DNA of 64,000 nt from Bradyrhizobium sp. CCGB12 (GCF_024199845.1 NZ_JANADO010000001.1:1612001-1676000); one strand, 5' to 3'. Positions 34,655 through 44,341 are shown, numbered from the stretch's first letter. Numbers and translations: made by a program. Notes: generated by a model not told the origin, from the letters alone.

Positions 34655-34689
34655 TGCAGGCGCTTGCCGGCCGATGTAGCCTTGAAGCC

Positions 34690-35523
34690 ATGAACTGGGA
34701 CGACCTTCGCATCATCGCCGCGATCAGGGACGAGGGCACCTATGCAGGGGCCAGCGCGCGGCTGCGCATCGACGAGACCACGGTCGGCCGCCGGCTGTCG
34801 CGCATCGAGCGTGCGCTCGGCCTGCGCCTGTTCGAAGCCGCGGACGGCGTCCGCAAACCGACCCGGAGTTGCGAGGTGGTGCTCGCGCATGTCCAGGCGA
34901 TGGCCGCGCACGCCGCCGAGATCGGCCGCGTCAGTGAAAGCCTGCCGGGTCCGGTGGGGCGCCTGCGCATCGCCTCCACCAATGCGGTTGCCGAGGAGGT
35001 GCTGGCACCACATGCGAGCGACTTCCTGCGCGCCAATCCCGGCCTCACGCTGCAATTCCTGACATCGAGCGAGAATGTCAGGTTCTCGCGCTGGGAAGCC
35101 GATCTCGCGATCCGTCTACGCAAGCCCGACAAGGGCGATTTTTCCATTTCCAGGCTTGGAGACGTGCGCATCTATTATTTCGAGCCGATCACGACTGACG
35201 GCGAGCCGGTGCAGTGCGCCTATCCAGACGAACTCGGCGCCACTCCGGAAATGCAGTTTCTGCGGGCGAAAAAAATCCGACCTCGCTGCGTGACCGACAA
35301 CGTCCGCATCATCCGCACGCTGATCCGGACGCATCAGGCCGCCGGCGTGCTGCCCGAGCACAGCTGCGCCGACTTGCTCGGCGATCGCCGCCTGCGCGCC
35401 ACGCTGCTGCCGAAGCGACGCGACGTCTGGCTGCTCGTGCAAAACCATCTCAAGCGCGATGCCGCGACACGCGTGACGATCGACTGGGTGCGGGCATGTT
35501 TCCAGCAGATGTCGCGCCCCTGA
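34690..35523 (+). CDS. LysR-family transcriptional regulator
   Basis: This encodes 277 residues. The N-terminal winged helix-turn-helix MNWDDLRIIAAIRDEGTYAGASARLRIDETTVGRRLSRIERALGLRLFE is typical of LysR, and a periplasmic-binding-like effector domain starts near residue 88 (GPVGRLRIASTNAVAEEVLAPH). The start is fixed by the family N-terminus; a much longer open frame upstream is antisense to the hydrolase. It probably controls the divergent hydrolase gene. Confidence 0.9.
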   Translation: MNWDDLRIIAAIRDEGTYAGASARLRIDETTVGRRLSRIERALGLRLFEAADGVRKPTRSCEVVLAHVQAMAAHAAEIGRVSESLPGPVGRLRIASTNAVAEEVLAPHASDFLRANPGLTLQFLTSSENVRFSRWEADLAIRLRKPDKGDFSISRLGDVRIYYFEPITTDGEPVQCAYPDELGATPEMQFLRAKKIRPRCVTDNVRIIRTLIRTHQAAGVLPEHSCADLLGDRRLRATLLPKRRDVWLLVQNHLKRDAATRVTIDWVRACFQQMSRP

Positions 35524-35710
35524 CGCGACGTCGCATCGTGATCATTGTGTCACAGTGCGCAACACGCGACGAAAAATCTTGCGCATCCTCTTGCAACCCG
35601 GACGTGCTTCGTCTATTAGCCCGCTCCTTCGCTAGGCCATGTGTTCGGGCTCTCTGAGATCCCGACTGGCGCGGGCCGGTCTCCGGTTTCGTGTTCCGCC
35701 GAATGAAGAT

Positions 35711-35782
35711 GCAGGATGTAGCTCATGGAGAGCGTCGGGGTAAAATCCGGAGGCATCGGTTCGATTCCGATTTCTTGCACCA
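35711..35782 (+). pseudogene. Degenerate tRNA-like sequence 1 (Met/Ile2-like), ends in CCA
   Basis: This is 72 nt including encoded CCA. The acceptor arms GCAGGAT and TTCTTGC pair at six of seven positions (one G-U). The D arm GCTC/GAGC and T arm ATCGG-TTCGATT-CCGAT are good. The anticodon stem TCGGG/CCGGA has a G-G mismatch, and its loop GTAAAAT would give anticodon AAA, not a normal bacterial tRNA. The body resembles a CAU-anticodon tRNA. It is most likely a decayed tRNA, though expression is possible. Confidence 0.6.
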
Positions 35783-35784
35783 AC

Positions 35785-35860
35785 CAAAGGATAGCTCAGT
35801 TGGGTAGAGCAGGTGACATTAATCATCGGGTCGCGGGTTCGAATCCCGCTCCAGCGCTCC
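35785..35860 (+). pseudogene. Degenerate tRNA-like sequence 2
   Basis: The D arm (TAGCTCAGTTGGGTAGAGCA) and T arm (GCGGG-TTCGAAT-CCCGC) are near perfect. The anticodon stem GGTGA/TCATC leaves a six-nt loop CATTAA without U33. The acceptor CAAAGGA/TCCAGCG pairs at only four of seven positions, and no CCA follows. It begins two bases after sequence 1. It resembles a Lys/Asn-type tRNA with a damaged anticodon loop and is probably non-functional. Confidence 0.6.
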
Positions 35861-36192
35861 GTTTCAGCCTGAAAGGCTGATTCCTCTCAAGGGGACCGGA
35901 CGCGCGCTTCAGTCGCAGTCCGGCCGTTTTGCCGAAAGGCTTTCCGTCCGAACCTAGACACTGTGAGACCGGCTTTGCGCCGCGGGTAGATACCGCTTGC
36001 GCTGATGCCGGGTGGCTCCGCATGACCGCGCGACACGCGTCGCGCGATCGCGCGCGTGCGCCCGTCGTCGTGCAAGCTCAAGCCCCGGTCCGCCGGTTTC
36101 CCGGGAAGCGTCGTCCGCGTCCTCACGTCCTTTGCAATGAAACCTGTTTGTCCGGCGGTCTTCGCCGGACGCAAAACGATGGAGGCGTGCCA
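35861..36192. other. Region between tRNA-like pair and slipin gene
   Basis: It contains a short hairpin CAGCC-TGAAA-GGCTG (35865-35879) and a longer one around CCGGAC...GTCCGG (35896-35925), which may end a transcript from the tRNA-like region. The slipin reading frame is open upstream here but has no start signal. No gene is supported. Confidence 0.5.
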
Positions 36193-37356
36193 ATGACTTT
36201 GAACATGAGCTGGCATTTGCTGATGCTGAACGTGACGGTGAAGGATGGCGAGCGTGCGCTGCTCACGCGCAACGGGCAGCTCGCGCGCGTGCTCGCGCCC
36301 GGCAAGCACCGGCTGTTCGATCCCCTGCACGCGCTGAAGGCCGAGGTGCTCGACGTGGTCCGCAGCGAATTCCCTGCGGATCGCTACGCGGTGCTGAAGG
36401 CCGCGCGGCCTGATCTTGCCGCCGAGCTGTTCGAGGCGGTCGAGACCAAGGCGGACGAGATTGCCATCGTCAGCCTCGACGGCCGGCCCGTGCATCTGAT
36501 GACGCCCTGGCAGGTGCGCGTCTACTGGAAGGTCGCAACGAGCATCGATGTCGAGCGCATCGATGTGTCCAGCGATGTCAGGGTCGACGCGCGGCACCTG
36601 ACCATGATCGAGCGCAGCCGCTCCGCCGTCATGAGCGAGACGGTGGTCGAGAACCACGAGGCAGGCCTGCTCTATGTCGAGGGCCGGCTGGTGGAGCGGC
36701 TCGCGCCCGGCCGGCACGCGTTCTGGACCGTCGGCCGCAAGATCGAGGTGAAGCGCCTCGACCTGCGGCCCCAGGCGGTCGAGATCACCGCGCAGGAGAT
36801 GCTGACCAAGGATCGCATCGCGCTGCGGGTGACGCTGACGGCGTTCCGCCGGGTGGTCGATCCCGAGCGGACGGTTGCGACCGTGCCCGACGTGGATGCG
36901 TGGCTGTACCGCCTGGTGCAGTTCGCGATCCGCGAGGCGGTCGCCGGCCGGACGCTGGACGAGGTGCTGTCCGCGAAGGCGGCGCTGGATGCTGAGCTGC
37001 GCGACTATGTGCGGGCACGCGTCAGTGAGTCCGGCGTGGAGGTGACCGAGCTCGGCGTCAAGGACGTGATCCTGCCCGGCGAGATCCGGGAGTTGGTGAA
37101 CAAGGTGGTGGAGGCGGAGCGGGTCGCCAAGGCGAACCTGATCCGCCGGCAGGAGGAGACTGCGGCGACGCGTTCGCTCCTGAACACCGCCCGCCTGATG
37201 GAGGAGAACCCCCTGCTGCTGCGGCTCAAGGAGCTGGAGTCGCTGGAGCGGCTGGTCGAGAAGGTCGGCCGCATCGATCTCCACGCTGGCAACGGCGAGG
37301 GTCTCGATGCTCTCCTGACCCGGCTCGTGCGCCTGAAGGCGCCCGAGAGCGCGTGA
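36193..37356 (+). CDS. Slipin/SPFH (band 7) family protein
   Basis: This 387-residue protein has an SPFH/band 7 domain (YVEGRLVERLAPGRHAFWTVGRKIEVKRLDLRPQAVEITAQEMLTKDRIALRVTLTAFRRVVDPERTV). A coiled-coil C-terminal helix rich in Glu, Ala and Arg follows (EIRELVNKVVEAERVAKANLIRRQEETAATRSLLNTARLMEENPLLLRLKELE). A perfect GGAGG lies eight bases before the ATG. Unlike typical slipins there is no strong N-terminal membrane helix, only MSWHLLMLNV. SPFH proteins form oligomeric membrane scaffolds and often pair with an NfeD protein, which is absent here. Confidence 0.88.
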   Translation: MTLNMSWHLLMLNVTVKDGERALLTRNGQLARVLAPGKHRLFDPLHALKAEVLDVVRSEFPADRYAVLKAARPDLAAELFEAVETKADEIAIVSLDGRPVHLMTPWQVRVYWKVATSIDVERIDVSSDVRVDARHLTMIERSRSAVMSETVVENHEAGLLYVEGRLVERLAPGRHAFWTVGRKIEVKRLDLRPQAVEITAQEMLTKDRIALRVTLTAFRRVVDPERTVATVPDVDAWLYRLVQFAIREAVAGRTLDEVLSAKAALDAELRDYVRARVSESGVEVTELGVKDVILPGEIRELVNKVVEAERVAKANLIRRQEETAATRSLLNTARLMEENPLLLRLKELESLERLVEKVGRIDLHAGNGEGLDALLTRLVRLKAPESA

Positions 37357-37360
37357 AACC

Positions 37361-37386
37361 GAAGGGCCGCCCAAGGGCGGCCCTTC
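37361..37386. terminator. Hairpin after slipin gene
   Basis: A perfect 12-bp stem GAAGGGCCGCCC/GGGCGGCCCTTC with a two-base centre begins four bases after the slipin stop codon. It lacks a T run but is well placed to end the transcript. Confidence 0.6.
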
Positions 37387-37516
37387 ACATATCCGTTGCG
37401 TTGCCTTGCGGTGAACGCCTGGCCGCGCCAGTGCGACCAAGATCACGGAGCGGGGATTGCACGCGCGCAAGAGTTGCGTAATCTCGCGCCGACACCGATT
37501 TCATCAGGGCAGCTGC

Positions 37517-38272
37517 ATGACCATTCTTCAGGAAGCGATCCCGCCGCCGGCGCGGTCGTCGGCGCAGTCGCGGGAATGGAAAGCGATCATCATCCTGATT
37601 TTCCTGATCCCGGTGCTGTGGTCGCCGCCATTCCTGTTTCGCTTCTTCCTGTATCAACCGTTCAACATCCCTTCCAATTCGATGGCGCCGACGCTGATGG
37701 TCGGCGACTACGTCTTTGCTGCCAAATATGCCTATGGTTACGGCCGCTATTCCTTCCCCTTCTCGCCGACCTGGATCTCGGGCCGCATCTTCGCCGCCGA
37801 GCCGAAGCATGGGGACATCGTCGTGTTCCGGACGCCGAAAGACACTTCGGTCGATTACGTCAAGCGCGTGGTCGGGCTGCCCGGCGACCGCATCCAGATG
37901 CGCCAGGGGCAGCTTTTCCTCAATGAAAGACCGGTGACGCGCGTCGCGCTCGCGAACGGGCTCGCCAACAACGCTTGCGGTGTCGATGGCGGCGTCAAGG
38001 TCAAGCGCTGGCGCGAGACGCTGCCGAGCGGCGCGTCCTACGAGACCTACGACTGCGTCGACAATAGCTATCTCGACAACACCGGCGTCTTCACCGTGCC
38101 ATCAGGCCATTTCTTCGTGCTCGGCGACAACCGCGACAATTCCTCCGACAGCCGCATGCCGGCGATGGGATTCATCCCGATGGACAATCTCGTCGGCAAG
38201 GTGACGCGGATATTCTGGTCGCTCGACGAAGACGGCGAGCCGCACATGGAGCGGCTCGGGAAGGTGGAGTGA
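37517..38272 (+). CDS. lepB: Signal peptidase I
   Basis: This 251-residue membrane protease has an N-terminal helix (residues 22-45) and catalytic Ser55 in box B (IPSNSMAPTLMVGD) and Lys116 in box D (DYVKRVVGLPGDRI). The box E motif GHFFVLGDNRDNSSDSR is near residue 200. It removes Sec and Tat signal peptides on the outer face of the inner membrane. A frame 20 codons longer is rejected because the family N-terminus and spacing fit the internal ATG. No lepA or rnc neighbours are present, so this may be an extra copy. Confidence 0.92.
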   Translation: MTILQEAIPPPARSSAQSREWKAIIILIFLIPVLWSPPFLFRFFLYQPFNIPSNSMAPTLMVGDYVFAAKYAYGYGRYSFPFSPTWISGRIFAAEPKHGDIVVFRTPKDTSVDYVKRVVGLPGDRIQMRQGQLFLNERPVTRVALANGLANNACGVDGGVKVKRWRETLPSGASYETYDCVDNSYLDNTGVFTVPSGHFFVLGDNRDNSSDSRMPAMGFIPMDNLVGKVTRIFWSLDEDGEPHMERLGKVE

Positions 38273-38290
38273 GGCCAAGGTCTCTCCTCC

Positions 38291-38689
38291 GTCATTCCGG
38301 GGCGCGCCCTCTTGGGCGCGAGCCCGGAATCCATTGATCCGCAATCTCAGTTCGTAATCTGCTGATACAAATCGATCCACTGAGGATTCTGCTCCTCAAT
38401 AAGCCGGATCTTCCATTCCCGTCGCCACTTCTTCAATTCCTTCTCGCGCGTGATGGCTGTGACGGGATCCTCGTAGATTTCGAACCAAACCAGCCGGTCG
38501 ACGGAGTACCGCTTGCTGAAACCTGCGGCGACTCTGCTCTTATGTTCATGGATGCGGCGGATGATGTCATTCGTCACGCCGATGTAGAGCGTGCCGTATT
38601 TCTTGCTGGCGAGGAGGTAGACGTAATAGGCCATGAGCAAGTGGTGCAATTGATTCCGGGCTCGCGACTTCGTCGCGCCTCGGAATGAC
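38291..38689. mobile_element. CATTCCGG-family palindromic element carrying a GIY-YIG gene
   Basis: Outer inverted ends GTCATTCCGGGGCGCG and GGCGCGCCTCGGAATGAC-type sequence (read on one strand as CGCGCCTCGGAATGAC) bound about 399 bp. Each end is a hairpin: 38291-38333 and 38652-38689. Between them is a single complete GIY-YIG nuclease gene. The copies at 9600 and 50388 have the same two hairpins with only a short linker, and that at 48961 is a lone hairpin. This looks like an autonomous version of the repeat. Confidence 0.65.
38347..38634 (-). CDS. GIY-YIG nuclease family protein inside a palindromic element
   Basis: This 95-residue single-domain protein of the UPF0213/YhbQ-like GIY-YIG group begins MAYYVYLLASKKYGTLYIGVTNDIIRRIHEHK. 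The YVY and YIG motifs are at about residues 4-6 and 17-19, and the Arg in the downstream helix is at about 26. The Glu-containing later region is VWFEIYEDPVTAITREKELKKWRREWK. A TTG five codons upstream is possible. The gene begins and ends within 25 bases of the two hairpins, so it is part of the element rather than a neighbour. The family cuts DNA by phosphodiester hydrolysis; the role here is unproven. Confidence 0.9.
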   Translation of the reverse strand: MAYYVYLLASKKYGTLYIGVTNDIIRRIHEHKSRVAAGFSKRYSVDRLVWFEIYEDPVTAITREKELKKWRREWKIRLIEEQNPQWIDLYQQITN

Positions 38690-38715
38690 CCAGACTACCA
38701 CGTTGGCGTGTATCA

Positions 38716-38748
38716 TCAAAAACAAAAACCCCGGCATCGCTGCCGGGG
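38716..38748 (-). terminator. Intrinsic terminator of groESL
   Basis: On the minus strand a stem CCCCGGCA/TGCCGGGG with a GCGA-type tetraloop is followed by TTTTTGTTTTTG. It lies 33 bases beyond the groEL stop codon. Confidence 0.9.
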
Positions 38749-38780
38749 TTTCGCATTCGTCGCTTGCCTGATCGGCTGGA

Positions 38781-40466
<1,686 letters not shown>

Positions 40467-40781
40467 TTAGGCCGCCTTCTTCTTGGAAGCGGGGACGTCG
40501 AGGACGCCCATGATGTCGCTTTCCTTCATGATCAAGAGATCGACGCCGTCGATCTTGACCTCGGTGCCGGACCACTTGCCGAACAGCACGCGGTCGCCGA
40601 CCTTCAGGTCGATCGGGATCAGCTTGCCGGCTTCGTCGCGGCCACCCGGGCCAACGGCGACGACTTCACCCTGTGAGGGCTTTTCCTTGGCAGTGTCGGG
40701 AATGATGATGCCGCCAGCGGTCTTCTCTTCTGCGTCGATGCGCTTGACCACGACGCGGTCGTGAAGCGGACGGAATTTCAT
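40467..40781 (-). CDS. groES: Co-chaperonin GroES
   Basis: This 104-residue co-chaperonin caps GroEL. It begins [47 protein letters not shown], in which [13 protein letters not shown] is the mobile loop that contacts GroEL, and it ends [17 protein letters not shown] lies seven bases before the ATG. It is the first gene of groES-groEL. Confidence 0.97.
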   Translation of the reverse strand: MKFRPLHDRVVVKRIDAEEKTAGGIIIPDTAKEKPSQGEVVAVGPGGRDEAGKLIPIDLKVGDRVLFGKWSGTEVKIDGVDLLIMKESDIMGVLDVPASKKKAA

Positions 40782-40824
40782 GCAGTCCTCCTAACCATTT
40801 GCACGAGTTGATATTTTCAGATTG

Positions 40825-40851
40825 TTAGCAATCGATGCCCGCGAGTGCTAG
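40825..40851 (-). promoter_or_regulatory. CIRCE element (HrcA operator)
   Basis: TTAGCAATC-N9-GAGTGCTAG (plus strand) matches the CIRCE consensus TTAGCACTC-N9-GAGTGCTAA at 16 of 18 arm positions with exact spacing. It lies 44 bp before the groES start, in the expected leader position. HrcA repression relieved by heat shock is the known mechanism. Confidence 0.92.
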
Positions 40852-41159
40852 CACGGGCGAGGTTGAAATAGGACAGGAATTTTGCGGGGGCAAGGGCTTC
40901 TAGCAGAAAAATCAGCACCCGGAAGCGCGGACTGCCAGAATTTCTTTTCCATCGTTAACCGAGGCCGCGCCAGTATTAGCACGGTGTCCCATCTGCTGCT
41001 AATGCATTGAATTTCAACAGCTTGTTAAACTTTTGGGCTTGAGATGGATTGTCAGTTTGCGTCACATTTCTCTCATGTGAGCGCATCGATTCCGGGTGGC
41101 TCGTAAGGCGCACACCGACCAGGCCGCCCCTTGAATGCGCTCCTGCAAAGGAGGTTGGC
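40852..41159. other. Divergent promoter region groES/usg
   Basis: It holds the groESL promoter beyond the CIRCE and the usg leader. No additional gene is supported. The frame open upstream of usg has no start signal, whereas usg has an excellent one. Confidence 0.5.
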
Positions 41160-41447
41160 ATGGGCGTGCGGAGTGGGGGCGTTTCCGATGATTTCCGGAA
41201 ACAGCTTGCGGGTTACGGGCTGACGACGGCGCAAATTCTCTATCGGATGCCCGATCATCCCTCTTTGCTCCAGACTTACGTCTGGCAGAACTACGACATG
41301 TTTCCGAAATTTCCGGCGTTGAAGGATTTCCTGGCGTTCTGGCAGGAAAAGCTAGACGGCCCGCTCCATTCGGTCACAGTCGCGCATTCGAAGCTGATCA
41401 AGCCGGCCGAGCTGCGGGCCGTGGATGGCGTGTTTCGGCTGCATTGA
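41160..41447 (+). CDS. usg: Usg family protein
   Basis: This 95-residue protein matches the alphaproteobacterial Usg family: DDFRKQLAGYGLTTAQILYRMPDHPSLLQTYVWQNYDMFPKFPALKDFLAFWQEKLDGPLHSVTVAHSKLIKPAELR. AAAGGAGG lies six bases before the ATG, which rejects a frame 37 codons longer. Usg was named for its linkage to trp genes in some species; its function is unknown. Here it is convergent with the OGT-like gene, with only 7 bp between stops. Confidence 0.88.
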   Translation: MGVRSGGVSDDFRKQLAGYGLTTAQILYRMPDHPSLLQTYVWQNYDMFPKFPALKDFLAFWQEKLDGPLHSVTVAHSKLIKPAELRAVDGVFRLH

Positions 41448-41454
41448 GCAGAGA

Positions 41455-43584
41455 TCAGATGCCGCCGTTGCAATAGCGTTTCCACATCGCGCGATAGGCG
41501 TCGTCCACTGCTCGCCCGTATGAGACTGGGTTGCTGGCGGCTGCAGCGTCGATCTGTCCGGGCAGTTCGCGGCGCAATCTGTCGAGGTCGGTGATCTCAG
41601 CCGCACGGCCAACTGCGATTTCGACATAGGCCTCTTCGCTATCGGCGACCCAGTCCGGCAGGCCAAGCGCCGTGAGGATGGCGCCGGCAGCACGGCTGGG
41701 CAGGCTGTTGCCGAGTTTCGCGACCACCGGCACGCCCATCTGCAGGGCTTCCCATGTGCTGACGCCGCCATTCTGCGGGAACGGGTCGAGGCAGATATCG
41801 ACGCGATTGAACGTCGCCAGATGCTCGCTTCGCAAGGTGGCGCCGAGCAGATCGACGCGTTCGGCCGGCAATCCGCAAGTCTCGAACCGCGCCAGCAAAT
41901 TCTCGCGGACCAGCCGGTCGTCCAGCGCAACATCCTTGATCAGCAGTCGCGAACCCGGCACCCGCTCGAGAACCCTGGACCAGGCTTCCGCCGCCTCGTC
42001 CGAAATCTTGCTGATGCGGTTGAAGACGCCGAATGTGACGAAGCCGTTCGAGATCGCCGGCGCCTGCGCCCGCGCGATCCCGGCCGGCAACGGCGCCAGC
42101 GTCACAAAGCACGGCAGGTCGACAACGGTCTCCGCAAACAGATGCCGAACCTCGTGAGGAATTGCGACCGGGTCCGAGAACAGGTAATCGATCGTCGGCA
42201 GCCCGGTGCCGGTGCCGTGGCCCCAGCCATGGACCTGGATCGGTGCCGGCTTGCGCGCAAACACGCCGAGGCGGTTTCCCCTGGTATGGCCGGACAGATC
42301 GATCAGGATATCGACGCCATCGGCGCGGATCTCGGCGGCGAGGCGATCCTCGGTCCATTGCGAAGCGTCGCGCCAGCGATCCGCGATCTCCCGAAATTCG
42401 CTGGTCGTAGCGTCCACTTTCGACGAGCAGGCGTAGCACACGATCTCGAACTGTGCCCGGTCATGGTGTTGAAGGACCGGCTTGAAAATCAACGCGGCCG
42501 AATGCGCGTTGAAATCCGACGAGACATAGCCAAGCACCAGACGGCGATCCGGCTCGCGGCTGTTGTCGTGCGGTCCCGACGCTTCTGACGCGATCTTCGC
42601 GCCGACACGCTCCCACCACACCTGCCGCGCCTGCTGATGCCGCTCAACGGTGGCATCCCCCGCAAAATCGAGCGTGAATATCTTGTTGGAGATCGCGCTC
42701 TGGAGGTCAGGCTGGATGTCGAGGGCTCTGTCGAAACTGGCGAGGGCTTCGTCGACCCGGCCAAGTCCGGCGAGGCAAAGGCCCAGCACCAGGTGAGCCT
42801 GAATGGAATCGGGAGCGATCGCGAGGGCCTGCTCGCAATCGTGCGATGCCTGGGCAATCTGCTGGATTGCGAGCAAGACACTGGCCCGCGCGAGCCACCC
42901 ATTCGCGTCGTCGGGGGCCAGCGCGATTGCCCGATTGCCGTCTGCCAGGGCTTCGTCAAAACGCTGAAGTTCCCGCAACGCGACCGCGCGGTTCGCCAGC
43001 GCCGCGGGATAGTCACGCTTGATCGATATCGCGCGGTTCAAGCTTGCGAGAGCCTCATCATAGTTGCGCCGACGGCAGAGTGCCCAACCCCGGCCGTTGT
43101 GGGCTTCAGAAAGGCTTGCGTCGAGGGCGAGCGCCTTGTCGTAGCTCTCGAGCGCATCCTGGACAAGTTCAAGGGCCACGTTCGCGTTGCCGAGATTGGA
43201 TAGGGCCAGGGCGTAGTCGGGTCGCAAGGCGAGGGCCTTTCGATAGCTCTCGCGGGCCTCCTCGTGGCGTCGTTGCCCGTTGAGCGCGACGCCCAGGCTC
43301 ATATGAGCTTCGGCAGATCGCGAATCCACGGCAACCGCTCGGTTCAGCAGAATCTCGGCTTGCTGATAGTTTTTCGCATCAGACTCCAAAGTGCCGAGCA
43401 TATGCAGCGCGATGAATTGGTTGGGCGCAAGCTGCAGGAGTTGCCGATAGGCAGTCTGGGCCTCGGGGAGAAGCCCCATCTTATGCAGCTGGAGCGCGTG
43501 CCCGAGCATTGGCAGGACTTCGGCTTTTTGTCGTTTCTGAAGCCGCGCCTTTTGAAATGCACGTTGACCTACGCTGTTGCCCAT
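41455..43584 (-). CDS. TPR-repeat GT41 (OGT/SPINDLY-like) glycosyltransferase
   Basis: This 709-residue protein has about eight TPR repeats at residues 25-300 (repeated 34-residue units such as AEAHMSLGVALNGQRRHEEARESYRKALALRP). A GT41 catalytic region follows from about 345, beginning LGYVSSDFNAHSAALIFKPVL and including FVTFGVFNRISKIS with the Lys that aligns with the OGT donor-binding Lys, then CLDPFPQNGGVSTWEALQMGVPVV. It would transfer a sugar, probably from a UDP or GDP donor, to Ser/Thr of a protein. GGGGGA precedes the ATG. The target is unknown; no flagellin or adhesin gene is adjacent. Confidence 0.9.
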   Translation of the reverse strand: MGNSVGQRAFQKARLQKRQKAEVLPMLGHALQLHKMGLLPEAQTAYRQLLQLAPNQFIALHMLGTLESDAKNYQQAEILLNRAVAVDSRSAEAHMSLGVALNGQRRHEEARESYRKALALRPDYALALSNLGNANVALELVQDALESYDKALALDASLSEAHNGRGWALCRRRNYDEALASLNRAISIKRDYPAALANRAVALRELQRFDEALADGNRAIALAPDDANGWLARASVLLAIQQIAQASHDCEQALAIAPDSIQAHLVLGLCLAGLGRVDEALASFDRALDIQPDLQSAISNKIFTLDFAGDATVERHQQARQVWWERVGAKIASEASGPHDNSREPDRRLVLGYVSSDFNAHSAALIFKPVLQHHDRAQFEIVCYACSSKVDATTSEFREIADRWRDASQWTEDRLAAEIRADGVDILIDLSGHTRGNRLGVFARKPAPIQVHGWGHGTGTGLPTIDYLFSDPVAIPHEVRHLFAETVVDLPCFVTLAPLPAGIARAQAPAISNGFVTFGVFNRISKISDEAAEAWSRVLERVPGSRLLIKDVALDDRLVRENLLARFETCGLPAERVDLLGATLRSEHLATFNRVDICLDPFPQNGGVSTWEALQMGVPVVAKLGNSLPSRAAGAILTALGLPDWVADSEEAYVEIAVGRAAEITDLDRLRRELPGQIDAAAASNPVSYGRAVDDAYRAMWKRYCNGGI

Positions 43585-43801
43585 GAATCAATCCCCCGGA
43601 ATCTCCCGGCGAGACTAATTCAGCGCGAGAACCAATACGAGACGATGGCCCTTCGCCACGACAGCCTGGGACAAGCTACGATCGATGGGGTCGTCGAGTT
43701 ACTATCCCTAAGCGTCGCAATTGCTGCCTCGTCCAAGACTGGATAGTCTGTCTTCGGGTCTACCCATTCGGCGGGCGCGGCTCAGATCAGGGAGGCAGAC
43801 A

Positions 43802-44341
43802 ATGGCCAGGCAAAAAGCATCAAGACCCGCAACGAAAACCGCGGTGAAGAAGCGGAGCGGCGCCAAGGCCGCGGCGCGATCCTCTGCGCGCAAGGCGGTG
43901 AAGGCGAAGGTGCGCACTGCGCCCGCCAAGAGCGCGCCGAAAAAGCCCGCTCGTCCCAAGCAGCGCATCGCAGTCAGTCATCATCGCGAAGAGGATTTCA
44001 AAGCCGACGGCCTACGCACTTACGCAAAATACCGCGACCTCGGCATCGCCGACGCAACCCACGGCCTCGCGCAGGCGCATGTCATCCGCCTGCAAGGCCC
44101 CTGCGATCCGGCTGAAGTGTCAAAACTGCACTTCCACGACGTCGACTTCCAGATGGTCTACGTGCTCAAGGGCTGGGTGAAGACCTACATGGACGGCCAG
44201 GGCGAGACCCTGATGAAGGAAGGTAGCGCCTGGACCCAGCCGCCGAAGATCAAGCACATGATCCTGGACTATTCGGACGACGTCGAACTGCTGGAGGTGA
44301 TCTTGCCTGCGGAGTTTCGGACGGTGGAGTTGAAGGCGTAG
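43802..44341 (+). CDS. Cupin-domain protein with Lys/Ala-rich histone-like N-terminal tail
   Basis: This encodes 179 residues. Residues 1 to about 60 are almost only Lys, Ala, Arg, Pro, Ser and Thr, as in bacterial histone H1-like tails. Residues from about 70 form a single cupin domain, with HFHDVDFQMVYVLKGWVKTYMDGQGETLMKEGSAWTQPPKIKHMILDYSDDVELLEVILP including the metal-ligand histidines. GGGAGG precedes the chosen ATG; a frame 27 codons longer is rejected. The tail suggests nucleic-acid or polyanion binding. The cupin ligand is unknown. Confidence 0.82.
   Translation: MARQKASRPATKTAVKKRSGAKAAARSSARKAVKAKVRTAPAKSAPKKPARPKQRIAVSHHREEDFKADGLRTYAKYRDLGIADATHGLAQAHVIRLQGPCDPAEVSKLHFHDVDFQMVYVLKGWVKTYMDGQGETLMKEGSAWTQPPKIKHMILDYSDDVELLEVILPAEFRTVELKA

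Noticed and set aside
33871..34689. Long open frame continuing upstream of the LysR gene on the plus strand
   Set aside because: It is antisense to the isochorismatase-like gene, and the LysR family N-terminus starts at 34690.
35929..36192. In-frame extension of the slipin gene by 88 codons
   Set aside because: A perfect GGAGG precedes the internal ATG at 36193, and the extension has no SPFH similarity.
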